Shown piece by piece: positions 1-5,809 of a stretch of DNA of 12,954 nucleotides. The notes under the pieces are model-generated. The model saw nothing but the letters and a program-made list of their open reading frames with translations, was not told where the DNA came from and searched no databases. The position numbers and the translations under genes are program-made. This DNA is from 2-01-FULL-39-28 sp964436165. Lineage in GTDB: Bacteria; Patescibacteriota; Minisyncoccia; 2-02-FULL-40-12; GWA2-44-9. The stretch is taken from positions 1-12,954 of the forward strand of contig CAYTBY010000028.1 in the NCBI GenBank assembly GCA_964436165.1, read 5' to 3'. The first letter of the stretch is position 1. Each line of letters opens with the position of its first letter.

Positions 1-118
1 CGCCTAGAAGAAAAGGCTAAGGAGAGTTAGATTACTCGAGATGGTGAGCTCGTACCAAGTTTTCCATTTCCCTTCGGGGTACGATAGGCCAAGCAGAATA
101 GGAAAACTGAAATAATCT
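1..118 (+). rRNA. Probable 3' end of 23S rRNA (partial, 5' side outside window)
   Basis: No coding frame is evident. The text resembles the last part of domain VI of bacterial 23S rRNA: a CTAAG block near 17, CTCGAGATGGTGAGCTC at 36-51 (compare the CGAGATGAG stretch in E. coli), then a stem capped by a UUCG tetraloop (70-79) followed by GATAGGCC (83-90), which matches the conserved GTTGATAGGCC. Complementary segments support a folded RNA: CGTACC 51-56 with GGTACG 78-83, and AGTTTTCC 58-65 with GGAAAACT 101-108. The part after GATAGGCC is shorter than in E. coli, so the exact end is uncertain. No 5S rRNA follows before the opposing tRNA. The identification rests on recalled motifs, not an alignment. 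Confidence 0.5.
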
Positions 119-163
119 ATTCTTTACCTTACAAATGACAACAGATGGTTAAAAATCGAATGA

Positions 164-238
164 TGGCAGCGCCACGGGGAATCGAACCCCGATACCGTCC
201 TTGAAAAGGACGTGTCCTAACCGTTAGACGATGGCGCC
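164..238 (-). tRNA. tRNA-Glu (anticodon UUC)
   Basis: The minus strand folds as a complete cloverleaf. The acceptor stem is GGCGCCA with TGGCGCT (one G1·U72 wobble), the anticodon stem CGTCC/GGACG holds loop TTTTCAA giving anticodon TTC, and the T arm is CGGGG TTCGATT CCCCG. The 3' CCA is encoded (164-166). This tRNA serves Glu codons GAA/GAG. Confidence 0.97.
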
Positions 239-268
239 ATAGTTAAGTACCTACTGACAACCAGTAGA

Positions 269-297
269 ATTTTATCACAAAAATATCCATTGTTCAA
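269..297 (-). promoter_or_regulatory. Sigma70-type promoter for tRNA-Glu
   Basis: On the minus strand there is TTGAAC (297-292), a 17-nt spacer, and TAAAAT (274-269). The predicted start near 262 gives a leader of about 24 nt before the mature tRNA. A small inverted repeat, CTACTG/CAGTAG (251-267), lies in that leader. Confidence 0.55.
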
Positions 298-299
298 TG

Positions 300-328
300 T
301 TGTCTTTATATCACGATCGTGATATAAG
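300..328 (+). promoter_or_regulatory. Promoter with embedded perfect 22-bp palindromic operator
   Basis: Positions 306-327 form a perfect palindrome whose half-site is TCGTGATATAA. It fills the whole spacer between a -35 box TTGTCT (300-305) and an extended -10 TGATATAAG (320-328). A bound dimer would block the promoter. The -10 ends 7 nt before the ATG at 336, implying a leaderless mRNA and autoregulation by the downstream PaaX-like protein. The palindrome and boxes are seen; binding is inferred. Confidence 0.65.
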
Positions 329-335
329 CATTACA

Positions 336-914
336 ATGGAAAAAGAAAAAATAGAATCATCAAAACAGCGACTATCATTTTATAAAAACACCTTGCCCGT
401 AGCTAAGGGTATTCTTGCGGTTTTGTGGGAAATCGGTAAAATAACAACCACCTCTTTTTTCCCGCCTCAATATGCTAAAAAATACGGCTATTCAAGTTTA
501 TATAAAGACCGATATTATCATTCTTTATACTACTTAAAAAGACAAGGTTTTATCAATAAAAATGATGCCGGCATATTCTATCTGACCCCAGCAGGAGAAA
601 AGGAGGCGTTTTTTGCCTACTTAAACGGGGAATTAAGCACATACAAACCCAAGAAACAAAAGTGGGATAAGAAATGGAGGATAATATTTTTCGACGTACC
701 GGAGAAAAAAAGACACTACAGAGACTATCTACGTACCGTTTTAAAAGTAATTGGTTTTAAAGAATTTCAAAAAAGTATCTGGATCTATCCTTATCCGGTG
801 CCAAGATTCTTAAAAGATCTGCTATTTGAAGAACAGATTAAACAATATACCAGATTTATAACAACCTACGAAATAGAATACGATAAAGACCTCAGAAAAA
901 AATTCGAGTTATAA
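336..914 (+). CDS. PaaX-like transcriptional regulator with Cas2-like C-terminal domain
   Basis: The protein has 192 residues. The N-terminal half (about 18-95) reads as a winged helix-turn-helix, with an LxxLxxQGFI wing-type segment followed by YLTPAGEK. The C-terminal half (about 105-190) carries KWRIIFFDVPEKKR and FQKSIWIYPYP, typical of the Cas2-like fold found in PaaX-family repressors; CPR homologs are often mislabelled Cas2. No CRISPR repeats or other cas genes are present, so a regulator is far more likely than an adaptation nuclease. An in-frame ATG at 297 would add 13 residues encoded by the operator and promoter, so the ATG at 336 is preferred. The same operator half-site precedes tsaD 70 bp downstream, suggesting that it regulates both itself and tsaD. 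Its ligand is unknown. Confidence 0.8.
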   Translation: MEKEKIESSKQRLSFYKNTLPVAKGILAVLWEIGKITTTSFFPPQYAKKYGYSSLYKDRYYHSLYYLKRQGFINKNDAGIFYLTPAGEKEAFFAYLNGELSTYKPKKQKWDKKWRIIFFDVPEKKRHYRDYLRTVLKVIGFKEFQKSIWIYPYPVPRFLKDLLFEEQIKQYTRFITTYEIEYDKDLRKKFEL

Positions 915-925
915 TATTATTAATA

Positions 926-955
926 TTGGTACTGTTAACACGATCGTGATATAAA
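926..955 (+). promoter_or_regulatory. tsaD promoter with degenerate copy of the upstream operator
   Basis: Positions 944-954 repeat the half-site TCGTGATATAA exactly. The left arm (933-943) is degenerate but keeps the central ACACGA. The half-site again contains an extended -10 (TGATATAAA, 947-955), with a possible -35 TTGGTA at 926-931 (18-nt spacer). The predicted start near 962 leaves a leader of about 27 nt with a weak GGGTGAT before the tsaD ATG. Confidence 0.55.
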
Positions 956-988
956 TACAATTTAAAACATTTAAATGGGTGATATTCT

Positions 989-2167
989 ATGAAAATTTTG
1001 GGAATTGAAACATCGTGCGATGAAACAGCAGTGGCTATTGTTGAGGTTGCCGAAAATAATAGTGGTAAGCAAAGTCGAACCATTAAAGTCCTGTCGAACA
1101 CCATCTCGTCCCAAGTAAAACTGCACGCCAAATACGGCGGAGTAGTGCCGAATCTTGCCGCCAGAGAACATGTTAAGAATATAGAGCATGTTTTTAAACT
1201 TGCTCTTAAAGGGGTCAGGTACCCTTCTTTTAAGGTACCTGACCCCCTCCATAACATTGACTTGATTGCTGTAACCAGAGGTCCTGGGCTTGGACCGGCC
1301 CTACTCGTCGGGATTACTTTTGCCAGGACTCTTGCTTGGAAATACCAGAAACCACTAATTGGAGTTAACCACCTAGAAGGACACATTGCCTCTAACTTTT
1401 TAAAAAAAGTTGGAGCAATTTCCAATTTCCATCCGCCAGCTGGCGGACCAATTTCCAAAGAAGAAACCCCCATACTAAACCTGATTGTCTCCGGAGGGCA
1501 TACGGAATTAGTACTAATGAAAAATCATGGCGAATACAAACTTATCGGAGAAACACTCGATGATGCAGTTGGCGAGGCATTTGATAAAGTGGCCCGGCTT
1601 TTGGGATTGGGTTACCCCGGAGGCCCGGTTATTTCCAAAATTGCCGAAAAGGGAAACCCCGACCGCTATCCCCTGCCAAGTCCGATGATACATTCAAAAA
1701 ATTACGACTTCAGCTATTCGGGATTGAAGACGGCCGCACTCTACCTCTTGAGAGATTTAAATTTAAAAAAAATAGATACCCAAACTAAGTGTGACATAGC
1801 CGCTTCATTCCAAAAATCAGCCGTCGAGGTGCTTATAAAAAAAACTATGAGAGCCGCCAAAGAACACAGGGTAAAATCAATATTCCTTTCCGGCGGAGTC
1901 TCGGCGAATAAATTATTGAGGTCTGACCTCAATAATGCTGCCAAAGAACTGGGGGTTATCTATTCACGGCCGGAACTAGAATATACCGGTGACAACGCGG
2001 CAATGATAGCCTTAGCCGGCTACATGAATTATAAACAAATAAAAAGCCCTTCTTCGCCTAAAGCTTCCGCCGTCGCTAAAGCTATGGCGGACGAGTCGGA
2101 GGGCAAAGAAAAACCCCAAGAACTATCCTGGGATTCAGTTGAAATGGATGCTAACTTAGGATTTTAG
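989..2167 (+). CDS. tsaD: tRNA N6-adenosine threonylcarbamoyltransferase TsaD, with palindromic-element insertions
   Basis: TsaD transfers the threonylcarbamoyl group from TC-AMP to A37 of ANN-decoding tRNAs in the cytoplasm, working with TsaB and TsaE. The N-terminal MKILGIETSCDETAVAI is the family signature. The metal-binding HxxGH motif is H128-LEG-H132, followed by SGGHTELVL, the FDKVARLLGLGYPGGP segment and a C-terminal GDNAAMIA. All core ASKHA-fold elements are present. At 392 residues it is about 50 longer than usual (near 340). The excess maps to three places: residues 75-86 (a 36-nt palindromic repeat), residues about 140-155 (a repeat encoding PPAGG), and a tail after about residue 350 (another repeat). 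Core motifs are intact, so the enzyme is probably functional. It converges with the minus-strand gene ending at 2173, leaving 5 nt between stops. Confidence 0.97.
   Translation: MKILGIETSCDETAVAIVEVAENNSGKQSRTIKVLSNTISSQVKLHAKYGGVVPNLAAREHVKNIEHVFKLALKGVRYPSFKVPDPLHNIDLIAVTRGPGLGPALLVGITFARTLAWKYQKPLIGVNHLEGHIASNFLKKVGAISNFHPPAGGPISKEETPILNLIVSGGHTELVLMKNHGEYKLIGETLDDAVGEAFDKVARLLGLGYPGGPVISKIAEKGNPDRYPLPSPMIHSKNYDFSYSGLKTAALYLLRDLNLKKIDTQTKCDIAASFQKSAVEVLIKKTMRAAKEHRVKSIFLSGGVSANKLLRSDLNNAAKELGVIYSRPELEYTGDNAAMIALAGYMNYKQIKSPSSPKASAVAKAMADESEGKEKPQELSWDSVEMDANLGF
1211..1246. repeat. REP-like palindromic element inside tsaD
   Basis: Perfect 13-bp arms (GGGGTCAGGTACC at 1211-1223 and its complement at 1234-1246) flank a 10-nt loop. 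The element is exactly 36 nt and begins on a codon boundary, so it adds 12 residues (75-86) without shifting the frame. It falls just before the conserved IDLIAVTRGPGLGP segment, where TsaD homologs have a variable linker. Confidence 0.85.
1423..1459. repeat. 37-nt repeat with TCCGCCAGCTGGCGGA core inside tsaD
   Basis: The core 1432-1447 is a perfect 16-bp palindrome encoding PPAGG. The whole 37-nt stretch, including CAATTTCC flanks on both sides, is identical to the reverse complement of 4957-4993. It lengthens the linker between the HxxGH motif and the SGGHTE strand of TsaD. Confidence 0.9.
2046..2104. repeat. Composite inverted repeat (TCCGCC...GGCGGA) encoding the TsaD C-terminal tail
   Basis: Inner arms TCCGCC (2066-2071) and GGCGGA (2086-2091) enclose GTCGCTAAAGCTAT. 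Outer arms GCCCTTC (2046-2052) and GGAGGGC (2098-2104) also pair, with one wobble. A related unit lies at 9276-9302. Here it encodes a low-complexity SPSSPKASAVAKAMADE tail beyond the usual TsaD end. Confidence 0.7.
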
Positions 2168-2172
2168 AAAAG

Positions 2173-2565
2173 TCAATCATCATTTTCTATATTTTCATCG
2201 TCTGGCCAGATTCTTTGTATTCGCTCTTTCTCACAATCGCGGCATACTAAAACTTGATCTTCGCCACGGAAACAACTGGCATCGTATTTTAAATGAACAG
2301 GACACCAGATTAAATAATATTCCGTAAATTCTATACTGCTGGGTAGTTTGAATTCTCCTAAATATGCCCTGCCTAATAATCGGGTCCTTAATTTTCTGAA
2401 GCCAGTCAGTTCATTCTCCAATAAGTAATCCTCCAGCTGGGAGTAATCTTTGAAGAGAAGGACCCTGATTGTTGTACCTCTTAGGCGCTTGTCAACAGTG
2501 AATTTTGCCATGATCCGGCCCTTCCCCTCCGGGTAGAGATGCGGGAAATTTAGTATCTTAGCCAA
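2173..2565 (-). CDS. Conserved-looking hypothetical protein with CxxH/CxxC pairs
   Basis: I do not recognise the family. The 130-residue protein begins MAKILNFPHLYPEGKG. A second possible start at 2511 (MAKFTVDKRLRG) also has a purine-rich GGAGGGGAAGGG upstream. The start at 2565 has AAGGA 8 nt before the ATG and is kept as the longer reading. The C-terminal half holds CPVH and, about 18 residues later, CRDC, a pairing that could bind one zinc ion. The tail is acidic (PDDENIENDD). There is no signal peptide or membrane segment, so a cytoplasmic location is likely. It is divergent from valS (63 bp apart) and convergent with tsaD. Function unknown. Confidence 0.65.
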   Translation of the reverse strand: MAKILNFPHLYPEGKGRIMAKFTVDKRLRGTTIRVLLFKDYSQLEDYLLENELTGFRKLRTRLLGRAYLGEFKLPSSIEFTEYYLIWCPVHLKYDASCFRGEDQVLVCRDCEKERIQRIWPDDENIENDD

Positions 2566-2608
2566 TATTTCTTGTCCTTAGATTGGTAAAAATCTCTAAA
2601 TATAGTAG

Positions 2609-2614
2609 TATAAA
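2609..2614 (+). promoter_or_regulatory. Likely -10 box of valS
   Basis: TATAAA ends 14 nt before the valS ATG, giving a predicted leader of only about 8 nt with no Shine-Dalgarno sequence. No convincing -35 box was seen at the usual distance. Confidence 0.35.
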
Positions 2615-2628
2615 TACGAACAAAGTCA

Positions 2629-4944
2629 ATGGAAATACCCAAAGCCTACAACCCGAAAGAAACCGAGGAAAAAATTTATAAACTCTGGGAAGAGTCGGGG
2701 TTTTTTAATCCAGATAACTTGCCCCTTCGACAAGCTCAGGGCAAGCCGGTAAAGATTTTCAGCATTGCCCTGCCTCCACCTAACGCCACTGGTACGCTCC
2801 ATCTCGGCCACGCTCTTGAGTATTCGTTCCAGGACGCAGTTGTCCGTTATCATCGGATGAAAGGTGAGAAAGTCCTTTGGCTTCCAGGCACAGATCATGC
2901 AGCCATCGCGACTAATACCAAGGTTGAAAAGATGCTGATCAAAGAAGAGGGCAAGAACCGCCACGATATCGGACGCGAGGCTTTCGTTAAAAAAGTTGAG
3001 GAATTTGTGGCCGCCAGCCGGGGAACAATGCAAAAACAACTTCGCCAGATGGGAGCATCTTTAGATTGGAGCCGGGAAGCATTTACTTTCGATGATGAAA
3101 GAAATTTAGCCGTAAGAACGGCATTCAAAAGAATGTTCGATACAGGCCTGATATACAGGGGCTACAGGGTTATAAACTGGGACCCAAAGGGTCAAACTTC
3201 AGTTTCCGATGACGAAATTCAGCACAAACCAGAAAAAGGGACTCTCTACACTTTTAAATATTCGCCTGACTTCCCTATCTCTATTGCTACCACCCGGCCG
3301 GAAACAAAAGTTGGAGATACAGCCATAGCTGTTCATCCGGAAGATACGCGTTACAAAAAATATATCGGCAAAGAATATAAAGCAGAATTTGCAGGCGCAT
3401 CTCTAAATATAAAGATAATCTCTGACAAAGAGATAGACCCCACTTTCGGTACCGGCGCCGTGGGTGTCACACCAGCCCATAGTTTAGTTGATGCAGATAT
3501 CGCCCAGAGACATAATTTGTCAATGGTACAAGTAATTAACGAATATGCCCGAATGACCAATGAAGCCGGCAAGCTTGTGGCAGGTAAAAAAACCAAGGAA
3601 GCCAGAGAAATAATAGTTCAGTGGCTGAAAGAAAATAAATTACTGGAAAAAGAAGAAGACGTAGAGATCAATCTAAGTACCGCTGACCGGTCAGGCGGAA
3701 TCGTAGAACCTCTACCAAAATTACAATGGTTCGTAGCAGTCAATAAAGAATTTACGATACCTAAATCATCTATCGTTGACATCCCGAGTGGCTCAAAAAC
3801 AACACTTAAGGAAATAATGAGAAAAAGTGTTGAGAATGGTCAGATTAAAATCATGCCAGAGAGAGAAGAAAAAAAGTATTTTCATTGGATAGAAAATCTC
3901 CGTGATTGGAATATTAGCCGTCAACTTTGGTACGGCCACAGAATACCTGTTTGGTACAAACAAAATTCCGATACAATACCAGATCCCAAAAGTTTAACTC
4001 GTGAAGAAAAACGCGAAATATTATCAAGAAGGTTACAACCGCATTCAATGGGATTACAGACTGGTATTGCCGACTTACAACGTTATTGTGACGTAAATCC
4101 TCCTGAAGGTGAGAACTGGGTACAAGATGAGGATACCCTAGACACCTGGTTTTCTTCTGCTCTTTGGACTTTTTCCACCCTAGGTTGGCCGGATGAAAAT
4201 TCCCCGGATCTCAAGACATACCATCCGACTACGTTAATGAACCCTGGTTATGAAATTCTTTTCTTCTGGGTAGCTCGAATGGTCCTGATGAGCGGATTTT
4301 TACTCGGAGAAATTCCGTTTGAAACCGTCTATCTTCACGGGATATTGAGAGATGCAAAAGGACAAAAATTTTCAAAATCATTAAATAATGGGGTTGAGCC
4401 CTTAGAAGTTATCGAAAAATATGGAACAGACGCCCTAAGAATGTCGACGATTGTCGGTATCGGTCCGGGTAACGATGCCAATTTCGGTTTTGAAAAAGTA
4501 AAAGCCTATCAGCACTTCGCCAATAAACTATGGAATATCGCTCGTTTTATATTAATGAACCTCCCGGATGACCCAGATTCACCGAAGAAGGCATCCTACA
4601 ACCCTGACGAACAAAAGACTATCGATGATCTTAAATCATTTTGCGCAGATATTACTCAAGACATGGACAATCTTAGATTATATCTGGCTTCCGAGAAAGT
4701 ATACCACTACATTTGGCATACCTTTGCCGATAAAATAATTGAGGAGTCAAAATCAAAGCTTACCAATGAAAATGAAAAAATAAAACTATCGACCCAGCGA
4801 ATGTTATTTGAGATTTTAACCACCTCTCTCAAGCTTCTCCATCCCTTCATGCCATTCGTAACCGAAGAAATTTGGTCCAAGCTCCCCGGAAATCCGCCAG
4901 CTGGCGGAAAGCAACTCCTTATCATAGAAGAATGGCCATCCTAA
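2629..4944 (+). CDS. valS: Valyl-tRNA synthetase
   Basis: This class I aminoacyl-tRNA synthetase charges tRNA-Val in the cytoplasm. The HIGH signature is HLGH at residues 58-61 within PPPNATGTLHLGHA, and the KMSKS loop is KFSKS at 580-584 followed by LNNGVEPLEVIEKYGTDA. The CP1 editing domain is recognisable from ATTRPETKVGDTAIAVHP, and DTWFSSALWTFSTLGWP precedes the catalytic second half. The protein has 771 residues, shorter than E. coli ValRS (951). It stops at EEWPS directly after the anticodon-binding domain, so the C-terminal coiled-coil tRNA-binding arm is missing. Residues about 31-39 (LPLRQAQGK) and about 756-760 (PPAGG) are encoded by palindromic repeats and look like insertions. 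The ATG at 2629 gives the expected N-terminus (IPKAYNPKETEEKIYKLWEE). Confidence 0.97.
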   Translation: MEIPKAYNPKETEEKIYKLWEESGFFNPDNLPLRQAQGKPVKIFSIALPPPNATGTLHLGHALEYSFQDAVVRYHRMKGEKVLWLPGTDHAAIATNTKVEKMLIKEEGKNRHDIGREAFVKKVEEFVAASRGTMQKQLRQMGASLDWSREAFTFDDERNLAVRTAFKRMFDTGLIYRGYRVINWDPKGQTSVSDDEIQHKPEKGTLYTFKYSPDFPISIATTRPETKVGDTAIAVHPEDTRYKKYIGKEYKAEFAGASLNIKIISDKEIDPTFGTGAVGVTPAHSLVDADIAQRHNLSMVQVINEYARMTNEAGKLVAGKKTKEAREIIVQWLKENKLLEKEEDVEINLSTADRSGGIVEPLPKLQWFVAVNKEFTIPKSSIVDIPSGSKTTLKEIMRKSVENGQIKIMPEREEKKYFHWIENLRDWNISRQLWYGHRIPVWYKQNSDTIPDPKSLTREEKREILSRRLQPHSMGLQTGIADLQRYCDVNPPEGENWVQDEDTLDTWFSSALWTFSTLGWPDENSPDLKTYHPTTLMNPGYEILFFWVARMVLMSGFLLGEIPFETVYLHGILRDAKGQKFSKSLNNGVEPLEVIEKYGTDALRMSTIVGIGPGNDANFGFEKVKAYQHFANKLWNIARFILMNLPDDPDSPKKASYNPDEQKTIDDLKSFCADITQDMDNLRLYLASEKVYHYIWHTFADKIIEESKSKLTNENEKIKLSTQRMLFEILTTSLKLLHPFMPFVTEEIWSKLPGNPPAGGKQLLIIEEWPS
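2718..2745. repeat. Palindromic element in the N-terminal part of valS
   Basis: Arms CTTGCCC (2718-2724) and GGGCAAG (2739-2745) flank CTTCGACAAGCTCA. It encodes LPLRQAQGK, just before the conserved IALPPPNATG strand, where ValRS homologs have a short linker. Confidence 0.75.
4893..4908. repeat. TCCGCCAGCTGGCGGA palindrome near the valS 3' end
   Basis: A perfect 16-bp palindrome, the same core as at 1432-1447 and 4969-4984, encodes PPAGG between KLPGN and KQLLIIEEW. The CAATTTCC flanks of the other two copies are absent here. Confidence 0.9.
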
Positions 4945-4956
4945 GTTTGTTTGGAA

Positions 4957-4993
4957 TTTGGAAATTGGTCCGCCAGCTGGCGGATGGAAATTG
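4957..4993. repeat. Intergenic copy of the 37-nt tsaD repeat (reverse orientation)
   Basis: It is identical over 37 nt to the reverse complement of 1423-1459, including the 16-bp palindrome at 4969-4984. It starts 12 nt after the valS stop and directly abuts the 18-bp inverted repeat that begins at 4994. Confidence 0.9.
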
Positions 4994-5039
4994 CTAATTA
5001 TAGCATAATCAAAATTATCTCTGATTATGCTATAATTAG
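4994..5039 (+). promoter_or_regulatory. 18-bp inverted repeat carrying the prsW promoter
   Basis: Perfect arms CTAATTATAGCATAATCA (4994-5011) and its complement (5022-5039) flank a 10-nt spacer. The right arm holds an extended -10, TGCTATAAT (5028-5036), 6 nt before the prsW ATG, so the mRNA would be leaderless. The left arm carries the same -10 on the minus strand and could drive an antisense transcript into the valS 3' end. The repeat could also act as a valS terminator, though it lacks a GC-rich stem. Confidence 0.6.
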
Positions 5040-5042
5040 TTT

Positions 5043-5786
5043 ATGTCCCTTCCCTACAGCGTTTTGCTTGTTTTTCTGGGTTTTATCCCTAGTTTAATTT
5101 GGCTTAACTTCTACTTTCGCGAGGACTGCCACCCGGAACCAAAGTCGCTCCTGACCAAGGTTTTTCTGATGGGCATCGTTGTCTCTCCTCTAGCGATACT
5201 GCTTCAGCTGGCTATGGTCCAGTGCGGAGAGATAGCCACTCTCAAAAAATTCTGCCCGCCTACTGGATTCTTACTGCCAAACAGTCCCGAGTTTTTCATG
5301 TGGTCGGCTTTTGTCGAAGAACTTATAAAATTCTACGCCGTAAAAATCATGGTCTTAAATAACCCCGAATTTGATGAACCGATAGATGCAATGATATATA
5401 TGATGGCGGCCTCGCTCGGCTTTGCGGCCATAGAGAATACGCTTATCGTCTTCCAAACCACCCCCGATGGCGTCGCCGTAACAATTAACACCTTGATTCT
5501 TAGATTTATCGGGGCAACATTGCTCCACGCCTTATCCGGTGGACTGTTGGGCTACTTTCTGGCTATCTCTTGGTTTTTTCAGCATCACCGAAAAAAATTA
5601 ATCATTATCGGCATGCTGATGGCGACTTTCTTCCACTTCACCTTCAATATAATAATATTTGCCTTTGAGGGCCAGGTTTCTGCTTTGCTCTATACAACCT
5701 CCCTTCTTTTGGGCATGGCTTTTCTCATTTCTATTCTCTTTGACAGATTAAAGGACAGGCATATTAAAAATCCTTTCCTGACCTAA
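5043..5786 (+). CDS. PrsW-family glutamic-type intramembrane protease
   Basis: The 247-residue multipass membrane protein has about seven hydrophobic segments from residue 5 onward. Family motifs appear in order: EELIKFYAVK with E92/E93, GFAAIEN with E131 and N132, a conserved H162 in LLHALSGGLLGYF, and H198/N202 in FFHFTFN. These are the predicted active-site glutamates and histidines of the PrsW/CAAX-protease superfamily. In Bacillus, PrsW performs site-1 cleavage of the anti-sigma factor RsiW. No anti-sigma gene is visible here, so the substrate is unknown. The gene follows an inverted-repeat promoter and precedes hsp20 by about 20 nt with its own -10, suggesting a loosely linked membrane-stress group. 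The start at 5043 fits the first membrane helix. Confidence 0.9.
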   Translation: MSLPYSVLLVFLGFIPSLIWLNFYFREDCHPEPKSLLTKVFLMGIVVSPLAILLQLAMVQCGEIATLKKFCPPTGFLLPNSPEFFMWSAFVEELIKFYAVKIMVLNNPEFDEPIDAMIYMMAASLGFAAIENTLIVFQTTPDGVAVTINTLILRFIGATLLHALSGGLLGYFLAISWFFQHHRKKLIIIGMLMATFFHFTFNIIIFAFEGQVSALLYTTSLLLGMAFLISILFDRLKDRHIKNPFLT

Positions 5787-5793
5787 AAAATTC

Positions 5794-5802
5794 TGCTATG
5801 AT
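5794..5802 (+). promoter_or_regulatory. Extended -10 upstream of hsp20
   Basis: TGCTATGAT at 5794-5802 lies 7 nt before the ATG at 5810. It overlaps the alternative upstream ATG (5798), arguing that 5810 is the real start and that the mRNA is leaderless. The gap after prsW has no Shine-Dalgarno sequence. Confidence 0.45.
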
Positions 5803-5809
5803 ACAAGAT

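Noticed and set aside
1..160. RNase P RNA or tmRNA in the first 160 bases
   Set aside because: The conserved ACAGAA/CCGGCUUA end of RNase P and the tRNA-like end of tmRNA are absent, while the GATAGGCC and CGAGATG blocks fit 23S rRNA better.
336..914. Cas2 endonuclease of a CRISPR system
   Set aside because: The Cas2-like fold is preceded by a winged-helix domain, and no repeats, spacers or other cas genes are nearby. A PaaX-type regulator fits better.
975..992. Five-codon upstream frame (ATGGGTGATATTCTATGA) overlapping the tsaD start
   Set aside because: It could be a coupled leader peptide, but ATG...TGA overlaps of this size arise often by chance and nothing else supports translation.
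1741..1944. Minus-strand frame inside tsaD
   Set aside because: It is antisense to conserved TsaD sequence and has no recognisable protein features.
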